A stretch of 64,000 nucleotides of DNA from Lutispora thermophila DSM 19022 (GCF_900142105.1 NZ_FQZS01000004.1:62001-126000); one strand, 5' to 3'. Numbered from the stretch's first letter, positions 8,849 through 18,256 are shown. Numbers and translations are program-made. The notes: generated from the sequence alone by a model not told the origin.

Positions 8849-9364
8849 TTAATTCATATTCAATTTGGATATAGGCTTGTACAATGCGGCTGCCAGAGGT
8901 AATGCAACAACTGCGCCAACGGTGGAAGTGATTAGCGAGCTTGGAATATTGAGCAAAGCTGCCTCAAACTTCCCTATGACAACTGTCCATGCTGCCAAAT
9001 ATCCCACAAGGGTCCAAGCAGCACCCGCTATAACAGCCATTACATTTCTAATGAAGCTTTTGCCTTGGGCACCACCGGAATGGGCAATGCTGCCTACTAT
9101 ATATCCGGCTATACCTTTTATGAAAAATGACCATATTGTGTAAGGAGAGAAGCCCATTAAAAGATCAAAGAAGGCTGAACCTATTGCTCCTCCAAAACCG
9201 GCATACACTCCACCGAAGAGCAGCGCTGTGGTGTATATGGCCGCAGAGCCAAGATGCACCATTGCTCCATTTCCATAGGGTATCTTTATGGTAGTGCCTA
9301 TAGTGCAAAAAGCAGCCAACATGCCTATGATAACAATATCTCTTATACTGAAATTTCTACTCAT
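8849..9364 (-). CDS. ECF transporter substrate-binding (S) component, probably vitamin B6
   Basis: 171 residues, about five to six hydrophobic helices, the size of ECF S subunits. The N-terminus (SIRDIVIIGMLAAFCTIGTT) and the GGVYAGFGGAIGSAFFDLLMG segment are typical of the family; these proteins bind a vitamin in the membrane and work with a shared EcfAA'T module, which is not in this window. It overlaps the upstream pyridoxal kinase gene by eight bases and is translated after it, so the likely substrate is pyridoxine or another B6 form (PdxU-like). The substrate is inferred from the neighbour only. Confidence 0.85.
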   Translation of the reverse strand: MSRNFSIRDIVIIGMLAAFCTIGTTIKIPYGNGAMVHLGSAAIYTTALLFGGVYAGFGGAIGSAFFDLLMGFSPYTIWSFFIKGIAGYIVGSIAHSGGAQGKSFIRNVMAVIAGAAWTLVGYLAAWTVVIGKFEAALLNIPSSLITSTVGAVVALPLAAALYKPISKLNMN

Positions 9365-10226
9365 TTATCATTTCACCTCTCCCAATATTATTTTCATTAT
9401 TGAGTTCAAACAGCATATCTTCCAATAGAATTCCTTCTCTTACAGGTGTTCCGGCAATGTAGGTTTTCTCAACAGCCAATGATACAAATCTGCTGGCTTT
9501 AGCCACTGCGCTGGGCAAATCTAATCCTTTCACAATATAGCCTGTAAGTGCGCTGGCGAATATGTCACCTGTTCCAGGATACTGAGCCGGTATATGTTTG
9601 TAATCTACTTTCCAGTAAGAATCATCTTTTCTGCTATATCCAAAATTTCCACAACTTCCATTTGAAGTTTCTACTCCAGTTATGACCACATTGGCAGGAC
9701 CTAAAGCAGAAAGCTTCTGAAGCAAATGCTTCACTTCCTGAAAATCTAAAGCTTTGTCATCATAATCCTCACCTGCAAGCAAACATGCTTCTGTCATATT
9801 TGGAGTTATAACGTAGGATTTTTCTATCAGGGAAAACATCCCATTTATCATATCTTCGTCGGTTATTTTATAGAGTTTTCCATGGTCTCCCATAACAGGA
9901 TCAATTACTATAAGATTGCTGTCATTGTATTCTATGAGTCTCTTTACCAATTCAATTTGCTTGGCAGAACCCAGAAAGCCGCTGTATATGCAGTCGAATT
10001 TAATATTTTCCTTTTTCCAGCATTCAATAGCCTGCTCCATCTCATTGGTAAGCTCATAAAAGGTATAATTGGCAAAGCCACCGGGATGGCTGCTCAATAC
10101 TGCTGAAGGCAAAGGACAAACCTGAATGCCCATGGATGAAAGCACAGGTATTACCACAGATATGGAGCTTCTGCCGTAACCGGTGATGCCATGGATGGCA
10201 GCTGTCTTTGGTATTATGTTCTTCAT
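9357..10226 (-). CDS. Pyridoxal/pyridoxamine kinase (ribokinase-like)
   Basis: 289 residues. The PfkB/ribokinase fold of the PdxY/PdxK type: start IPKTAAIHGITGYGRSSIS, the substrate and metal region VIDPVMGDHGKLY, ATP-site VITGVETSNGS, and the catalytic loop PGTGDIFASALTGYIVKGL with the GTGD aspartate. It phosphorylates B6 vitamers to their 5'-phosphates in the cytoplasm. GGAGGA precedes the ATG. It leads a two-gene operon with the ECF S subunit, linking uptake and trapping of the vitamin. A long 5' hairpin lies just upstream of the binding site. Confidence 0.88.
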   Translation of the reverse strand: MKNIIPKTAAIHGITGYGRSSISVVIPVLSSMGIQVCPLPSAVLSSHPGGFANYTFYELTNEMEQAIECWKKENIKFDCIYSGFLGSAKQIELVKRLIEYNDSNLIVIDPVMGDHGKLYKITDEDMINGMFSLIEKSYVITPNMTEACLLAGEDYDDKALDFQEVKHLLQKLSALGPANVVITGVETSNGSCGNFGYSRKDDSYWKVDYKHIPAQYPGTGDIFASALTGYIVKGLDLPSAVAKASRFVSLAVEKTYIAGTPVREGILLEDMLFELNNENNIGRGEMINE

Positions 10227-10249
10227 CGGGTCCTCCTCTTTTGCATAAA

Positions 10250-10285
10250 AAAATAAAATCAGTACATACTATCTGATTTTATTTT
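10250..10285 (-). promoter_or_regulatory. Long perfect hairpin in the pdxK-like leader
   Basis: Thirteen-base perfect arms AAAATAAAATCAG and CTGATTTTATTTT with a ten-base loop. On the minus strand the stem is followed by a T-run (TTTATTTTTTTA) ahead of the kinase binding site, so it can act as a terminator of an upstream transcript or as an attenuator. A weak promoter (TTTGAT, 16 bases, TATAAT at 10291-10296) would start transcription at the very base of the stem. Confidence 0.5.
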
Positions 10286-10354
10286 AAAAGATTATATAGC
10301 AATAATGAATATATCAAAGAGATTATAAAAATGGTTTTAGAATAATTATTAAAA

Positions 10355-10410
10355 GTGTATCGATACACCCATTAGCCCTCCAATGGTATGCTCTGTTTAT
10401 CATACCATTG
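10355..10410. promoter_or_regulatory. Operator-like palindrome and second hairpin upstream of the pyridoxal kinase
   Basis: GTGTATCGATACAC at 10355-10368 is a perfect 14-base palindrome. Next to it, CAATGGTATG and CATACCATTG (10381-10410) form a perfect ten-base stem with a ten-base loop and no T-run. The binding protein, if any, is unknown. Confidence 0.4.
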
Positions 10411-10449
10411 CAAGTGCCTTAAATCCTTCACCTGAATGGAACTCACCAG

Positions 10450-10791
10450 TTACCTGGTTTTCTTAAATCTATTGCCTGTATTGGCATAGATGACTCCTAC
10501 AATAATCACCACCACATAGAGAGTCCATCCCACTCCCAATATTATTCCAAGATGGGAAGTAATAAGAAGTGACAGGATGCCCATGACAAGAACTATTCCT
10601 CCAAGGACAAACATAAGATTGCCTACAAAATTACATAGGGCTGCTTCATCATACTTTGCTTTTTCTTCTTTGGAGGAAGTATTATAGCCGGCGATAAGCC
10701 AGCTGGCTTTACCGAATCTGACTATTGCACCTATAGCTATAAAGAACAAACCAGTGATAAGATTTATCAGAAACATTATTTTGCCTTCCAT
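10450..10791 (-). CDS. DUF3784-type small membrane protein
   Basis: 113 residues from the ATG at 10791; an ATG 15 bases further in (MFLINLITGL) has the better binding site GGAAGG and may be the true start. Three hydrophobic segments: INLITGLFFIAIGAIVRFG, then FVGNLMFVLGGIVLVMGILS and GVGWTLYVVVIIVGVIYAN. Between the first and second lies WLIAGYNTSSKEEKAKYDE, the signature of DUF3784 proteins, whose function is unknown. It starts five bases after the stop of the upstream gene, so the two are one operon. Confidence 0.75.
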   Translation of the reverse strand: MEGKIMFLINLITGLFFIAIGAIVRFGKASWLIAGYNTSSKEEKAKYDEAALCNFVGNLMFVLGGIVLVMGILSLLITSHLGIILGVGWTLYVVVIIVGVIYANTGNRFKKTR

Positions 10792-10795
10792 GACT

Positions 10796-11686
10796 TTAAT
10801 ACACCTCAACATTTCTAAAGTTGTATCTTCCTGGAGAATGATCTAACCCGCCGTTTTCTTCTACAATCCATCCTTCCATATGGCATTTATAGTTTAAACC
10901 CATATCATCTTTGGCTGTGATATATATGATTATTTCATCACCTGTATTGCACTGAAGCTCATAATCCTTTAGCAATAAGTAAAATCTTTCGCGTTTTGAT
11001 GTATTTTCTAATTTCATAGGAAAAGTATCAATGACCTTTCCATTTAGCTCTATATCTAGATTTGCCTCTTTTATTCTAGTGCCATCACCATCAGGCTTGG
11101 GGTTAATCAGCTCATACTCATGGTTTATAATAAGCTTTGAGCTGCCAGCATTTCGCTTTATAGAGCCACCAAGAGACCTGGCGTTTATTCTAGCTGCGTA
11201 CTTGTCGGCAATGGGATAGATGGTATCCAGCTTTTCTGTCTTCTTATTGCTTTCACCTTCGATTACCAAATCAACATTTGCTTCATCAAATATAGAAATA
11301 GTAGCATTGGCTGTAAAGCTGACATTATCCTCCGTCTCTGCAGGTATAAGCTGTGGACTGTTATTGCCTGCCTTTATGAGGAAATAGAGCTTCTCACCCT
11401 CATTATAAACCTTTGGCTTTACACTTAGGATAAAATCCACTTTCTTATCTTTAATTCCAAGATTCTCATACTTAAACTCACTTACAATACTTCCTTCTTT
11501 TTCTATAGTTCTTTCAATTCTGTCTATACCGCTTGATATAGTGTTATCTAAAGAACTGTTTATGGAGCTTATATTAATTTGAAGATTTCTGATTTCACTT
11601 TTCATGGAGCTAATATCTAAGGTGGCTTTGATATTAAGGAGCAAAGATGCAATTAGCACTATTGCTACCCATTTGGGTAGTTTCAT
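10796..11686 (-). CDS. Membrane-anchored hypothetical protein
   Basis: 296 residues, not recognised. The N-terminus (LPKWVAIVLIASLLLNIKAT) is a single membrane anchor. A short coiled-coil-like stretch follows (SSMKSEIRNLQINISSINSS, about 27-60), then a beta-rich extracytoplasmic region with alternating hydrophobic strands (about 70-296) and no obvious catalytic motif. GGAGG precedes the ATG. It heads a two-gene unit with the DUF3784 protein; the two may work together at the membrane, but nothing in the sequence says how. Confidence 0.7.
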   Translation of the reverse strand: MKLPKWVAIVLIASLLLNIKATLDISSMKSEIRNLQINISSINSSLDNTISSGIDRIERTIEKEGSIVSEFKYENLGIKDKKVDFILSVKPKVYNEGEKLYFLIKAGNNSPQLIPAETEDNVSFTANATISIFDEANVDLVIEGESNKKTEKLDTIYPIADKYAARINARSLGGSIKRNAGSSKLIINHEYELINPKPDGDGTRIKEANLDIELNGKVIDTFPMKLENTSKRERFYLLLKDYELQCNTGDEIIIYITAKDDMGLNYKCHMEGWIVEENGGLDHSPGRYNFRNVEVY

Positions 11687-11906
11687 AGAGAGACCTCCTT
11701 TAAATTATATTAACATCGCAATTCCTAGTTGAAAAATGAGTTGCATTTTTTATTAATATGATTATACCATTAAAAATTACATCAGTTTATGTATTATGAA
11801 ATCTAAAAAATAATTATGGCAAAAGGGCATAATAATTGAGGAACTTTTTTATATGGTCTTATGTCTAATTATATGAAAATGGAAATTAAGATTAGGAGGA
11901 ATTCAT

Positions 11907-12800
11907 ATGAAATTAAGAAAATTTATCATAATTACAGCATCGGTGGCTGCATTGAGCTTTGCGTCTATGACTTTTGCAGACCCGGTTATAAAGCTGGTAT
12001 TAAACGGAAAAGAATTGAAAACTGATGTAGCGCCTATACCTGCGGATAACAGGGTTATGGTGCCCATAAGAGTTATATCCGAAGCTTTAGGAGCCAAGAT
12101 TGATTGGGATGCTGAGACCAACTCTGTCATAATCGACTCAACTGAATTGGAAGCCAGGAAAATGCAGATATCAAGGCTGGAAGAGGCCATAAAAATACTT
12201 GCTCCTCAAGACCAATTGGGCGTTGTCAAAACCTGGGCAGAAGGGGTTAAGATAAGAAACGGAGTTCTACAGTATACTCTTATGTCACCAGAACTTCAAA
12301 AACAAATGTATGATTATTTTGTCTCAATGGGCTGGGTAACAGGCACATCAAGCCCTTGGGTTGAAAACTATGAGATAACAGAGAAGTACAAATCCGAAAA
12401 AGCATACACATATGAAGTCGATTTTATCTATACAGATTCAACAGGAGCCAAATTTACAGAAAAGCAATATATAACCCTGAGGAATTTTGATGGCAGATGG
12501 CTGATTTCTAATATAGAAAATGCAGATGTGGTGGGTAAAATAACAGAATTGACCTTTAGCAAGGATAATAAGCTGGAAAAAATATTTGTAGAAAGCGACG
12601 AAGCTCCAATAGGCACCTATGATAAAGCCAATGTCTTAATAGGAGAAAACACCAAAATATATAAAGGTTACTCCGATGAAGAGCTGAAACCCAGCGATCT
12701 TAAAAAGGGTATGAAGGTTCAGGTGGACTTTGTAGACGGTCCCATGATAATGATATATCCACCTCAGGCTGAAGCAAATGTAATCAGGGTAATTGAATAA
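11907..12800 (+). CDS. Secreted stalk-domain (copper amine oxidase N-terminal-like) protein
   Basis: 297 residues with a cleavable signal peptide ending at about residue 24 (SMTFADP). Residues 25-75 form a 'copper amine oxidase N-domain' or stalk repeat: KLVLNGKELKTDVAPIPADN, then RVMVPIRVISEALGAKIDWD. It is a common extracellular module in Clostridia and does not imply oxidase activity. The remaining 200 residues hold an NTF2-like or DUF-type region (FDGRWLISNIE) and a C-terminal beta domain (KKGMKVQVDF). AGGAGG precedes the ATG; a strong terminator follows. Probably wall-associated; ligand unknown. Confidence 0.82.
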   Translation: MKLRKFIIITASVAALSFASMTFADPVIKLVLNGKELKTDVAPIPADNRVMVPIRVISEALGAKIDWDAETNSVIIDSTELEARKMQISRLEEAIKILAPQDQLGVVKTWAEGVKIRNGVLQYTLMSPELQKQMYDYFVSMGWVTGTSSPWVENYEITEKYKSEKAYTYEVDFIYTDSTGAKFTEKQYITLRNFDGRWLISNIENADVVGKITELTFSKDNKLEKIFVESDEAPIGTYDKANVLIGENTKIYKGYSDEELKPSDLKKGMKVQVDFVDGPMIMIYPPQAEANVIRVIE

Positions 12801-12809
12801 AGGATCAAT

Positions 12810-12860
12810 AAAAAAATTGGATCATAGCAGTCAATAGAGATGCTATGGTCCAATTTTTTT
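12810..12860 (+). terminator. Intrinsic terminator after the stalk-domain gene
   Basis: TTGGATCATAGCA pairs with TGCTATGGTCCAA (two wobble or mismatch positions), loop of 11 bases, flanked by A-run and a seven-base T-run. Confidence 0.85.
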
Positions 12861-13009
12861 ATAAATCTCAATAGGTCCATTTGAAAAACAGAACTTTTGA
12901 CTCACTTTACTTTTTAGTAAGTAAATGTAATAATATGAAATAAAATATCTAATTTACAAAAAGAATAAAGCATGCCAGCTATTGCTATAGGTGCGAAATA
13001 AATCTCTAT

Positions 13010-16000
13010 ATGAAAAGAGTGATAAAAATGAAAAAGAAAAATGGTTGCAAATTTCTGTCCTTATTTTTAGTTTTTGTACTTATTTTCAGTATCATAACCA
13101 CAGGCTTTATACCTGCATATGCAGCGGAAGAGAATTTAGAAAGCTATCAAGCTGAAGCTGTTGGAAATCCAGAGATTATTGCCTTTGGAGAATTGACACC
13201 AGAAATCGCAGTGCAGGATGAAGGAATCTCGGTAACAGATGCTGTATATGCTTCTGATGTGGAATCATCAGTAGATGAGACACCGCCGGTTCCAGGAGGC
13301 TCAGGAATCATTTCCATCCAGTCATACTACGCAACTAATCAAAAGATTATCCTGACCTGGACAAAGGCTACAGATGATGTAAGCGACCAAAATCAACTAA
13401 AGTACTATGTTTATCGGTCAGCTGAGGACAATATTCGTACCGTTGAGGAATGCGAAGCTAATGGGGAACTGCAAAACGCTGGGGGCTCTATGGATATTGG
13501 AACCTTTTCGTGGGCGTGGCAGGATTATACCAATACCTATTACTATAATGTTATCGCAGAAGATGGGGCGGGAAATAAAGCTGCCTATCAACCGGTGGTG
13601 CGAAATGGCATTCAAATTACCCAGTCCCAGTCTGTTACATTATTAAAGGGATATACCAGTTATACTCTGTCTGTGTCGGCATTTTCTGACCCAGAGGAGC
13701 CCATCAGCTATCAGTGGTATTATAATACTATGGATACTTATGGGAGCAATGCTATAGAGTTACACGGATATACTGAGAAAAATTTCACCCTTCCTGATGA
13801 CCTTGCGGCGGGATACCATTACTACTTCTGTAAAATCAGCATTAAGGGGGGCAGCATATGGGCTTATTCCAATTCAATTGCAGTGAAGGTTTTATATAAT
13901 CCCGAAGCACCATCCATCAATGGACCGACGGAGATGACATTGGCAGAAGGGTATCATGATACCTATACAAATGCTTATAGCATAAGTGGAACCTTACCTA
14001 TAACTGTGGTAAAAAAATCAGGACATGAAAAGATTACCTGGGATGAAACATCAAAACGATTAAAAATTACCTCCGGATTACCAAAGGGAACCTATCCAGT
14101 ATTACTGGAAGCCAGCCATCCTTCTGGCTTGAAGAAAACATTTACTTTTACCCTCACTGTAATCAATGATGCTGTACTTTCAGGAGAAGTAACAATTGAG
14201 GGAACTCCAAAGTTTGGTGAAACCCTGTCAGTAGACACAAGCAAGCTGACTATCATACCTGCAATTACAGTGACAGGGGATTTGATTTATGAGTGGAGGC
14301 GAAGCGGCAGCGAAACCATAATAGGTTCTGAAAGCACATATATTATATCAAAGGAGGATATTGGGAAAACCATTACTGTAACCGTCAAAGCCACTGATTG
14401 TGATGGTTTTGTAGCTACATCTCCTGTCAATGTAGAGAAAGCCGATGGCTCGGTTATTGCAGCTATTACAGGCGGTTATACCGGTAATGGTGTTACTTTT
14501 ACATATAGGGTAAACTCCATTGACAATGCAGAATATTCCATGGATGGAATACAATGGCAGGAAAGTAATGAGTTTGACGGCTTTACCATTGATTCTTCTC
14601 CCACAACTTTTTATGCTCGCATCAAAGAGACACAAACCCATAAGGCAGGGCCTTATGCGAGTATAGGACCTGTTACTTTTATAAAACTAGACAATCCGCA
14701 AGTACCGATACTGGATTATACAGTAAGTCAAGAGGGCGATGGTCGGAGTATAAACATTATGCCCGTTGACAATGCCGAATACAAGTTTGGCGATGAACCT
14801 TGGAGCGGTGTGTTCAGTAAAGGTGGATATATTGGTGGAGAAACAGTGACGATTCATATTCGATACAAAGAAACAGGCACTCACAATGCGTCTATGCCCA
14901 ACAGTATCACTGTTAATCTGGAAAAGGCAAATCAGGAAGCTCCGCCGGTCTTTAAGCTGAACTACACCTATAACAAGAAAATCGGCGTGTTTAGAGTATG
15001 GATTCCTGAGATACCAGGTGCGGAATACAGTTTTGACGGTATTGTGTATGACCAGACAAGGACCAAGATAGCAGCACCGGGAACCACTGTAACTGCTTAT
15101 ATGCGCATGAAGGCTACACAGAGCCATAATGAAAGCCCGGCAGTATCAGACACTGTTACATTACCGATATTTGCCACTTCTATTATAGTTAGCGGTATGA
15201 ATGGTAAAAGCAGCATCACAACCAAAGATGGCGCTTTACAAATGCTGGCAAAGGTACTTCCAGAAGGAGCAAGCCAGGATGTTATATGGTCTATAGTCTC
15301 AGGAACAGGAGCGTCTATAAATACTTCAGGATTACTACAAGCTACAGGTAATGGTACTGTGATAGTGCGCGCAACTGCTACAGATGGTACGGATGTTTAT
15401 GGTGAGATGCAAGTGAGTATATCAGGACAAAGCAGCAGAGGCGGTTCATCCGGTGGAAGAGATAGTTCATATTACGAAAGAAGAAGCTCTTCTGAGGGAA
15501 TATCGCAGATAGAAATAAAAGTTTTTGAAAATAACGTAACTGCTATCATAACAGTCAAAGAAACAAATGACAGAGATGGCAATTGGGTTGCTCCATTCAG
15601 CCTGGAACAGATAAGCGATGCCGTTGATAAAGCTATGAAAGAAGCTGAAAAGATTGGAGAAGGCGCCATAGTAAATGTTGTACTAAAGGTGGAAGCAACT
15701 GCAAATGCTACAACAATAGAGAACATTACTCCTAAAGAGGCTGTAACTAAGGCTTCAAAGGCAGGAATTAACTCATTGACCATATCAACTCCTGTTGGTT
15801 CCATAACCTTTGATTCAAATACCATATCCGATCTTTCGGAGAAAGCAGCAGGGGATTTGAAAATAAAGATAAACAGAGTAGATGCATCTTCACTATTACC
15901 TGAAGCACAGCAGATTGTAGGAGACAGACCGGTATACGATATCATTGTCACCGGCGGTGACAAAAGCATATCCCAGTTTGGAGGAAATGTGACAGTATCA

Positions 16001-16720
16001 GTGTCCTATACTCCTAAAGAAGGTGAGGATACAAATGCTATAGTCATTTATTATATAAATGCTTCAGGACAACTTGAAGTGGTAACTAACGGCAAATATG
16101 ACCCTGTAACAGGAATGGTCACCTTTACCACAAGGCATTTCTCCAAATATGCTGTAGGCTATCACAAAATAGACTTCAAGGATGTGGATGAAAATGCATG
16201 GTACAGCAAGGCTGTAAGCTTTATAGCCGCAAGGGAAATCACTACAGGAACGGGAGATGGAAATTTCAATCCTGAAGCAAAGCTGACCCGAGGACAATTT
16301 ATAGTAATGTTCATGAAGGCATATGGAATAGCCCCTGACACAGAGTCTAAGGATAATTTTGCAGATGCAGTAGACACATATTACAGCGGATATCTGGCAG
16401 CAGCAAAAGGGTTGAGTATTTCAAATGGTGTTGGATATAACATGTTTGAACCGGAAAAAGAAATTACCCGTCAAGAAATGTTCACACTGTTATACAATGG
16501 GCTGAAGGCTATAGCAAGGCTGCCAGTAGGGATGACAGACAAATCCTTGGCCTCCTTTGTTGATGCAGACAGTATTGAACCATGGGCTAAGGAAGCCATG
16601 AAGTATCTGGTGGTAACTGGAATCATCGGAGGAAGTGGAGATAAGCTGAATCCCACCAAGACTACTACCAGAGGAGAAATGGTCCAGGTATTATATAACC
16701 TGCTGACAAGAGCAAACTAG
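13010..16720 (+). CDS. Large S-layer homology (SLH) surface protein with Ig-like repeats
   Basis: 1236 residues. Signal peptide to about residue 38 (PAYAAEEN). A fibronectin/Ig-like domain with YYVYRSAEDN (about 93-200) and two further Ig-like regions (about 300-480) follow. Then come three modules about 83 residues apart sharing NAEYSMDG / NAEYKFGD / GAEYSFDG and a later KxTxTH(N/K) motif (about 485-718). A BIG2-type domain (about 720-803), a Ser/Gly linker (about 804-830), a beta region, and three C-terminal SLH motifs (about 1053-1236; FKDVDENAWYSKAV, WAKEAMKYLVVTGIIGG) anchor the protein to pyruvylated wall polymer. The ATG at 13028 (MKKKNGCKF) is an alternative start. Sits upstream of a sugar-nucleotide gene, fitting a surface locus. 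Confidence 0.9.
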   Translation: MKRVIKMKKKNGCKFLSLFLVFVLIFSIITTGFIPAYAAEENLESYQAEAVGNPEIIAFGELTPEIAVQDEGISVTDAVYASDVESSVDETPPVPGGSGIISIQSYYATNQKIILTWTKATDDVSDQNQLKYYVYRSAEDNIRTVEECEANGELQNAGGSMDIGTFSWAWQDYTNTYYYNVIAEDGAGNKAAYQPVVRNGIQITQSQSVTLLKGYTSYTLSVSAFSDPEEPISYQWYYNTMDTYGSNAIELHGYTEKNFTLPDDLAAGYHYYFCKISIKGGSIWAYSNSIAVKVLYNPEAPSINGPTEMTLAEGYHDTYTNAYSISGTLPITVVKKSGHEKITWDETSKRLKITSGLPKGTYPVLLEASHPSGLKKTFTFTLTVINDAVLSGEVTIEGTPKFGETLSVDTSKLTIIPAITVTGDLIYEWRRSGSETIIGSESTYIISKEDIGKTITVTVKATDCDGFVATSPVNVEKADGSVIAAITGGYTGNGVTFTYRVNSIDNAEYSMDGIQWQESNEFDGFTIDSSPTTFYARIKETQTHKAGPYASIGPVTFIKLDNPQVPILDYTVSQEGDGRSINIMPVDNAEYKFGDEPWSGVFSKGGYIGGETVTIHIRYKETGTHNASMPNSITVNLEKANQEAPPVFKLNYTYNKKIGVFRVWIPEIPGAEYSFDGIVYDQTRTKIAAPGTTVTAYMRMKATQSHNESPAVSDTVTLPIFATSIIVSGMNGKSSITTKDGALQMLAKVLPEGASQDVIWSIVSGTGASINTSGLLQATGNGTVIVRATATDGTDVYGEMQVSISGQSSRGGSSGGRDSSYYERRSSSEGISQIEIKVFENNVTAIITVKETNDRDGNWVAPFSLEQISDAVDKAMKEAEKIGEGAIVNVVLKVEATANATTIENITPKEAVTKASKAGINSLTISTPVGSITFDSNTISDLSEKAAGDLKIKINRVDASSLLPEAQQIVGDRPVYDIIVTGGDKSISQFGGNVTVSVSYTPKEGEDTNAIVIYYINASGQLEVVTNGKYDPVTGMVTFTTRHFSKYAVGYHKIDFKDVDENAWYSKAVSFIAAREITTGTGDGNFNPEAKLTRGQFIVMFMKAYGIAPDTESKDNFADAVDTYYSGYLAAAKGLSISNGVGYNMFEPEKEITRQEMFTLLYNGLKAIARLPVGMTDKSLASFVDADSIEPWAKEAMKYLVVTGIIGGSGDKLNPTKTTTRGEMVQVLYNLLTRAN

Positions 16721-16830
16721 GACGGCAAAATAGGCTTTTAAAAGACTATCTGGATTAACGCCCAGTACAGCATTTTGAGACAATAATATTCTATGCATGA
16801 GATTCCTCCAGAATGGAAACTAATCCATTT

Positions 16831-16894
16831 AGGAGGTAACAAAGCACCACCTTTTTTCATATTATGGTTAATATGAAGAAAGGCAGGTGCTTTT
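16831..16894 (+). promoter_or_regulatory. Structured leader hairpin that buries the manC ribosome binding site
   Basis: Arms 16841-16863 and 16870-16894 form a nearly perfect stem of about 22 pairs with a six-base loop. The 3' arm contains the GAAAGGCAGGTG purine tract used to start manC and ends in TTTT directly before ATG 16895. A strong but orphan AGGAGGT (16831-16837) lies before the hairpin, and a smaller stem (AATGGA/TCCATT) before that. The structure could act as a terminator-like attenuator or as a translational lock. No known riboswitch class was recognised. Confidence 0.55.
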
Positions 16895-17971
16895 ATGAAC
16901 TATGCATTGATAATGTGCGGTGGTTCGGGAAGCCGCTTTTGGCCAAAGAGCAGAAAAGCTTATCCCAAGCAATTTTTGAAGCCCTTGGGACCCCACACCA
17001 TGATACAATCAACATTTTCGAGAATCAGCAATCTTATACCCGTTGAGAATATATATGTAGTGACCAATAATAATTATGTGGACATAATAAGACAACAGCT
17101 TCCGGATTTGATAGAAGATAATATTATATTGGAGCCTATGCAGAAGGAAACTGCCACGTGCATAGGATATTCTGCCGTGAAGCTTCTGAAAAAAGATCCA
17201 GAAGCAGTTATGATAGTTCTGCCTTCAGATCATCATATAGAAGATGAAAAAGAATTCATAAGCACTCTTCAGCAGGCACTTCTTATTGCTGAAAACAATA
17301 AGGCTCTCATAACCATAGGTGTAAAACCCACAAGACCCGAGACAGCCTATGGATATATTCAAGTAGGCAAAAAGATAGATGGGCATTGGCCTATAGATAC
17401 CCACAAGGTGAAGAGGTTTACAGAAAAACCTAACAAGGAAAAAGCCATAGAATTCATTAAAGACGGAAGATATCTATGGAACAGCGGCATATTCATTTGG
17501 AAGGCTTCTTATCTCCTGAAGCAGTATAAAAAGCACTTACCTGATATGTATGAATCAATGAAAAGAATCAGAGATGGATTAGGCACCGATGAGGAAGAAT
17601 CCATAATAGAAGGAGAATATAGGAAAATAGAAGGCATATCTATAGATTATGGCGTTTTGGAAAAATCTAAAGATGTTTATGTTATTAAATGCAACTTCAA
17701 ATGGGACGATATAGGTAACTGGACTGCAATGGAGAGGTATATGGAAAAAGATGAATGGGGAAACCAGGTAAAAGGCAAGTTCATCCACATGGATTCCAGA
17801 GATTGTATAATATGTGGAGAGAATAGGCTTATAGCAGCAATAGGAGTTAATGATTTGATAGTGGTGGATACTGAGGATGTTCTGCTTTTATGCAGGAGGG
17901 AAAGAGACCAGGATATAAAAGAACTTCTTAATAGACTGAGCGAACATGTGGAATTTAAGGAATTTATATAA
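16895..17971 (+). CDS. manC: Mannose-1-phosphate guanylyltransferase
   Basis: 358 residues, the short form without a C-terminal isomerase domain. It converts mannose-1-phosphate and GTP to GDP-mannose in the cytoplasm. N-terminal signature MCGGSGSRFWPKSRKAYPKQ (about 7-26), sugar-nucleotide motif PSDHHIED, RFTEKP (about 178) with the substrate loop, WNSGIFIWKA and the metal-site segment FKWDDIGNW. Likely supplies GDP-mannose for the cell-surface or spore-surface glycans made by nearby glycosyltransferases; this link is inferred. The leader just upstream holds a long hairpin that includes its ribosome binding site. Confidence 0.92.
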   Translation: MNYALIMCGGSGSRFWPKSRKAYPKQFLKPLGPHTMIQSTFSRISNLIPVENIYVVTNNNYVDIIRQQLPDLIEDNIILEPMQKETATCIGYSAVKLLKKDPEAVMIVLPSDHHIEDEKEFISTLQQALLIAENNKALITIGVKPTRPETAYGYIQVGKKIDGHWPIDTHKVKRFTEKPNKEKAIEFIKDGRYLWNSGIFIWKASYLLKQYKKHLPDMYESMKRIRDGLGTDEEESIIEGEYRKIEGISIDYGVLEKSKDVYVIKCNFKWDDIGNWTAMERYMEKDEWGNQVKGKFIHMDSRDCIICGENRLIAAIGVNDLIVVDTEDVLLLCRRERDQDIKELLNRLSEHVEFKEFI

Positions 17972-17972
17972 T

Positions 17973-18256
17973 TGAACTATGAGCTATAGAGCTATGAACC
18001 AAGAGTTTAGGGTTCAAAAGTTAGGGTTTTTTTGAAAAATCCTTGTATATGGTCTTAGGTATTCCTCTTTAATTTTGGTTCGTGGCACGCGGCACGAGGG
18101 ATGCGGTGTACGATCCATATATTAAGATTTGACTTGAAGCAAAACTGAATTTATAGGATTTATATAAAGACAATGGAGGAATACCTTTGATTTCCAATTA
18201 AGTTAATGATAAAACCCGCCGTGTTAACCCGCGGACTCTCCGTGAAAATACGTGTT
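17973..18256. repeat. Intergenic stretch made of word-like repeats and two copies of the dispersed element
   Basis: Begins with GAACTATGAGCTATAGAGCT (tandem GAGCTAT-like words), then TTAGGGTTCAAAAGTTAGGG. At 18057-18098 an element on the minus strand reads CTCGTGCCGCGTGCCACGAA and ends in AGAGGAATACCTAAG. A second core, GGAGGAATACCTTTG, is at 18175-18190. The right end (18211-18256) has CCGTG words (CCGCCGTGTTAACCCGCGG, CTCCGTGAAAATACGTG). No gene. Confidence 0.55.

Noticed and set aside
16864-17046. 60-residue frame with an ATG after the orphan AGGAGGT
   Set aside because: It runs in another frame over the manC N-terminus and has no family; the orphan purine tract is better read as leader sequence.
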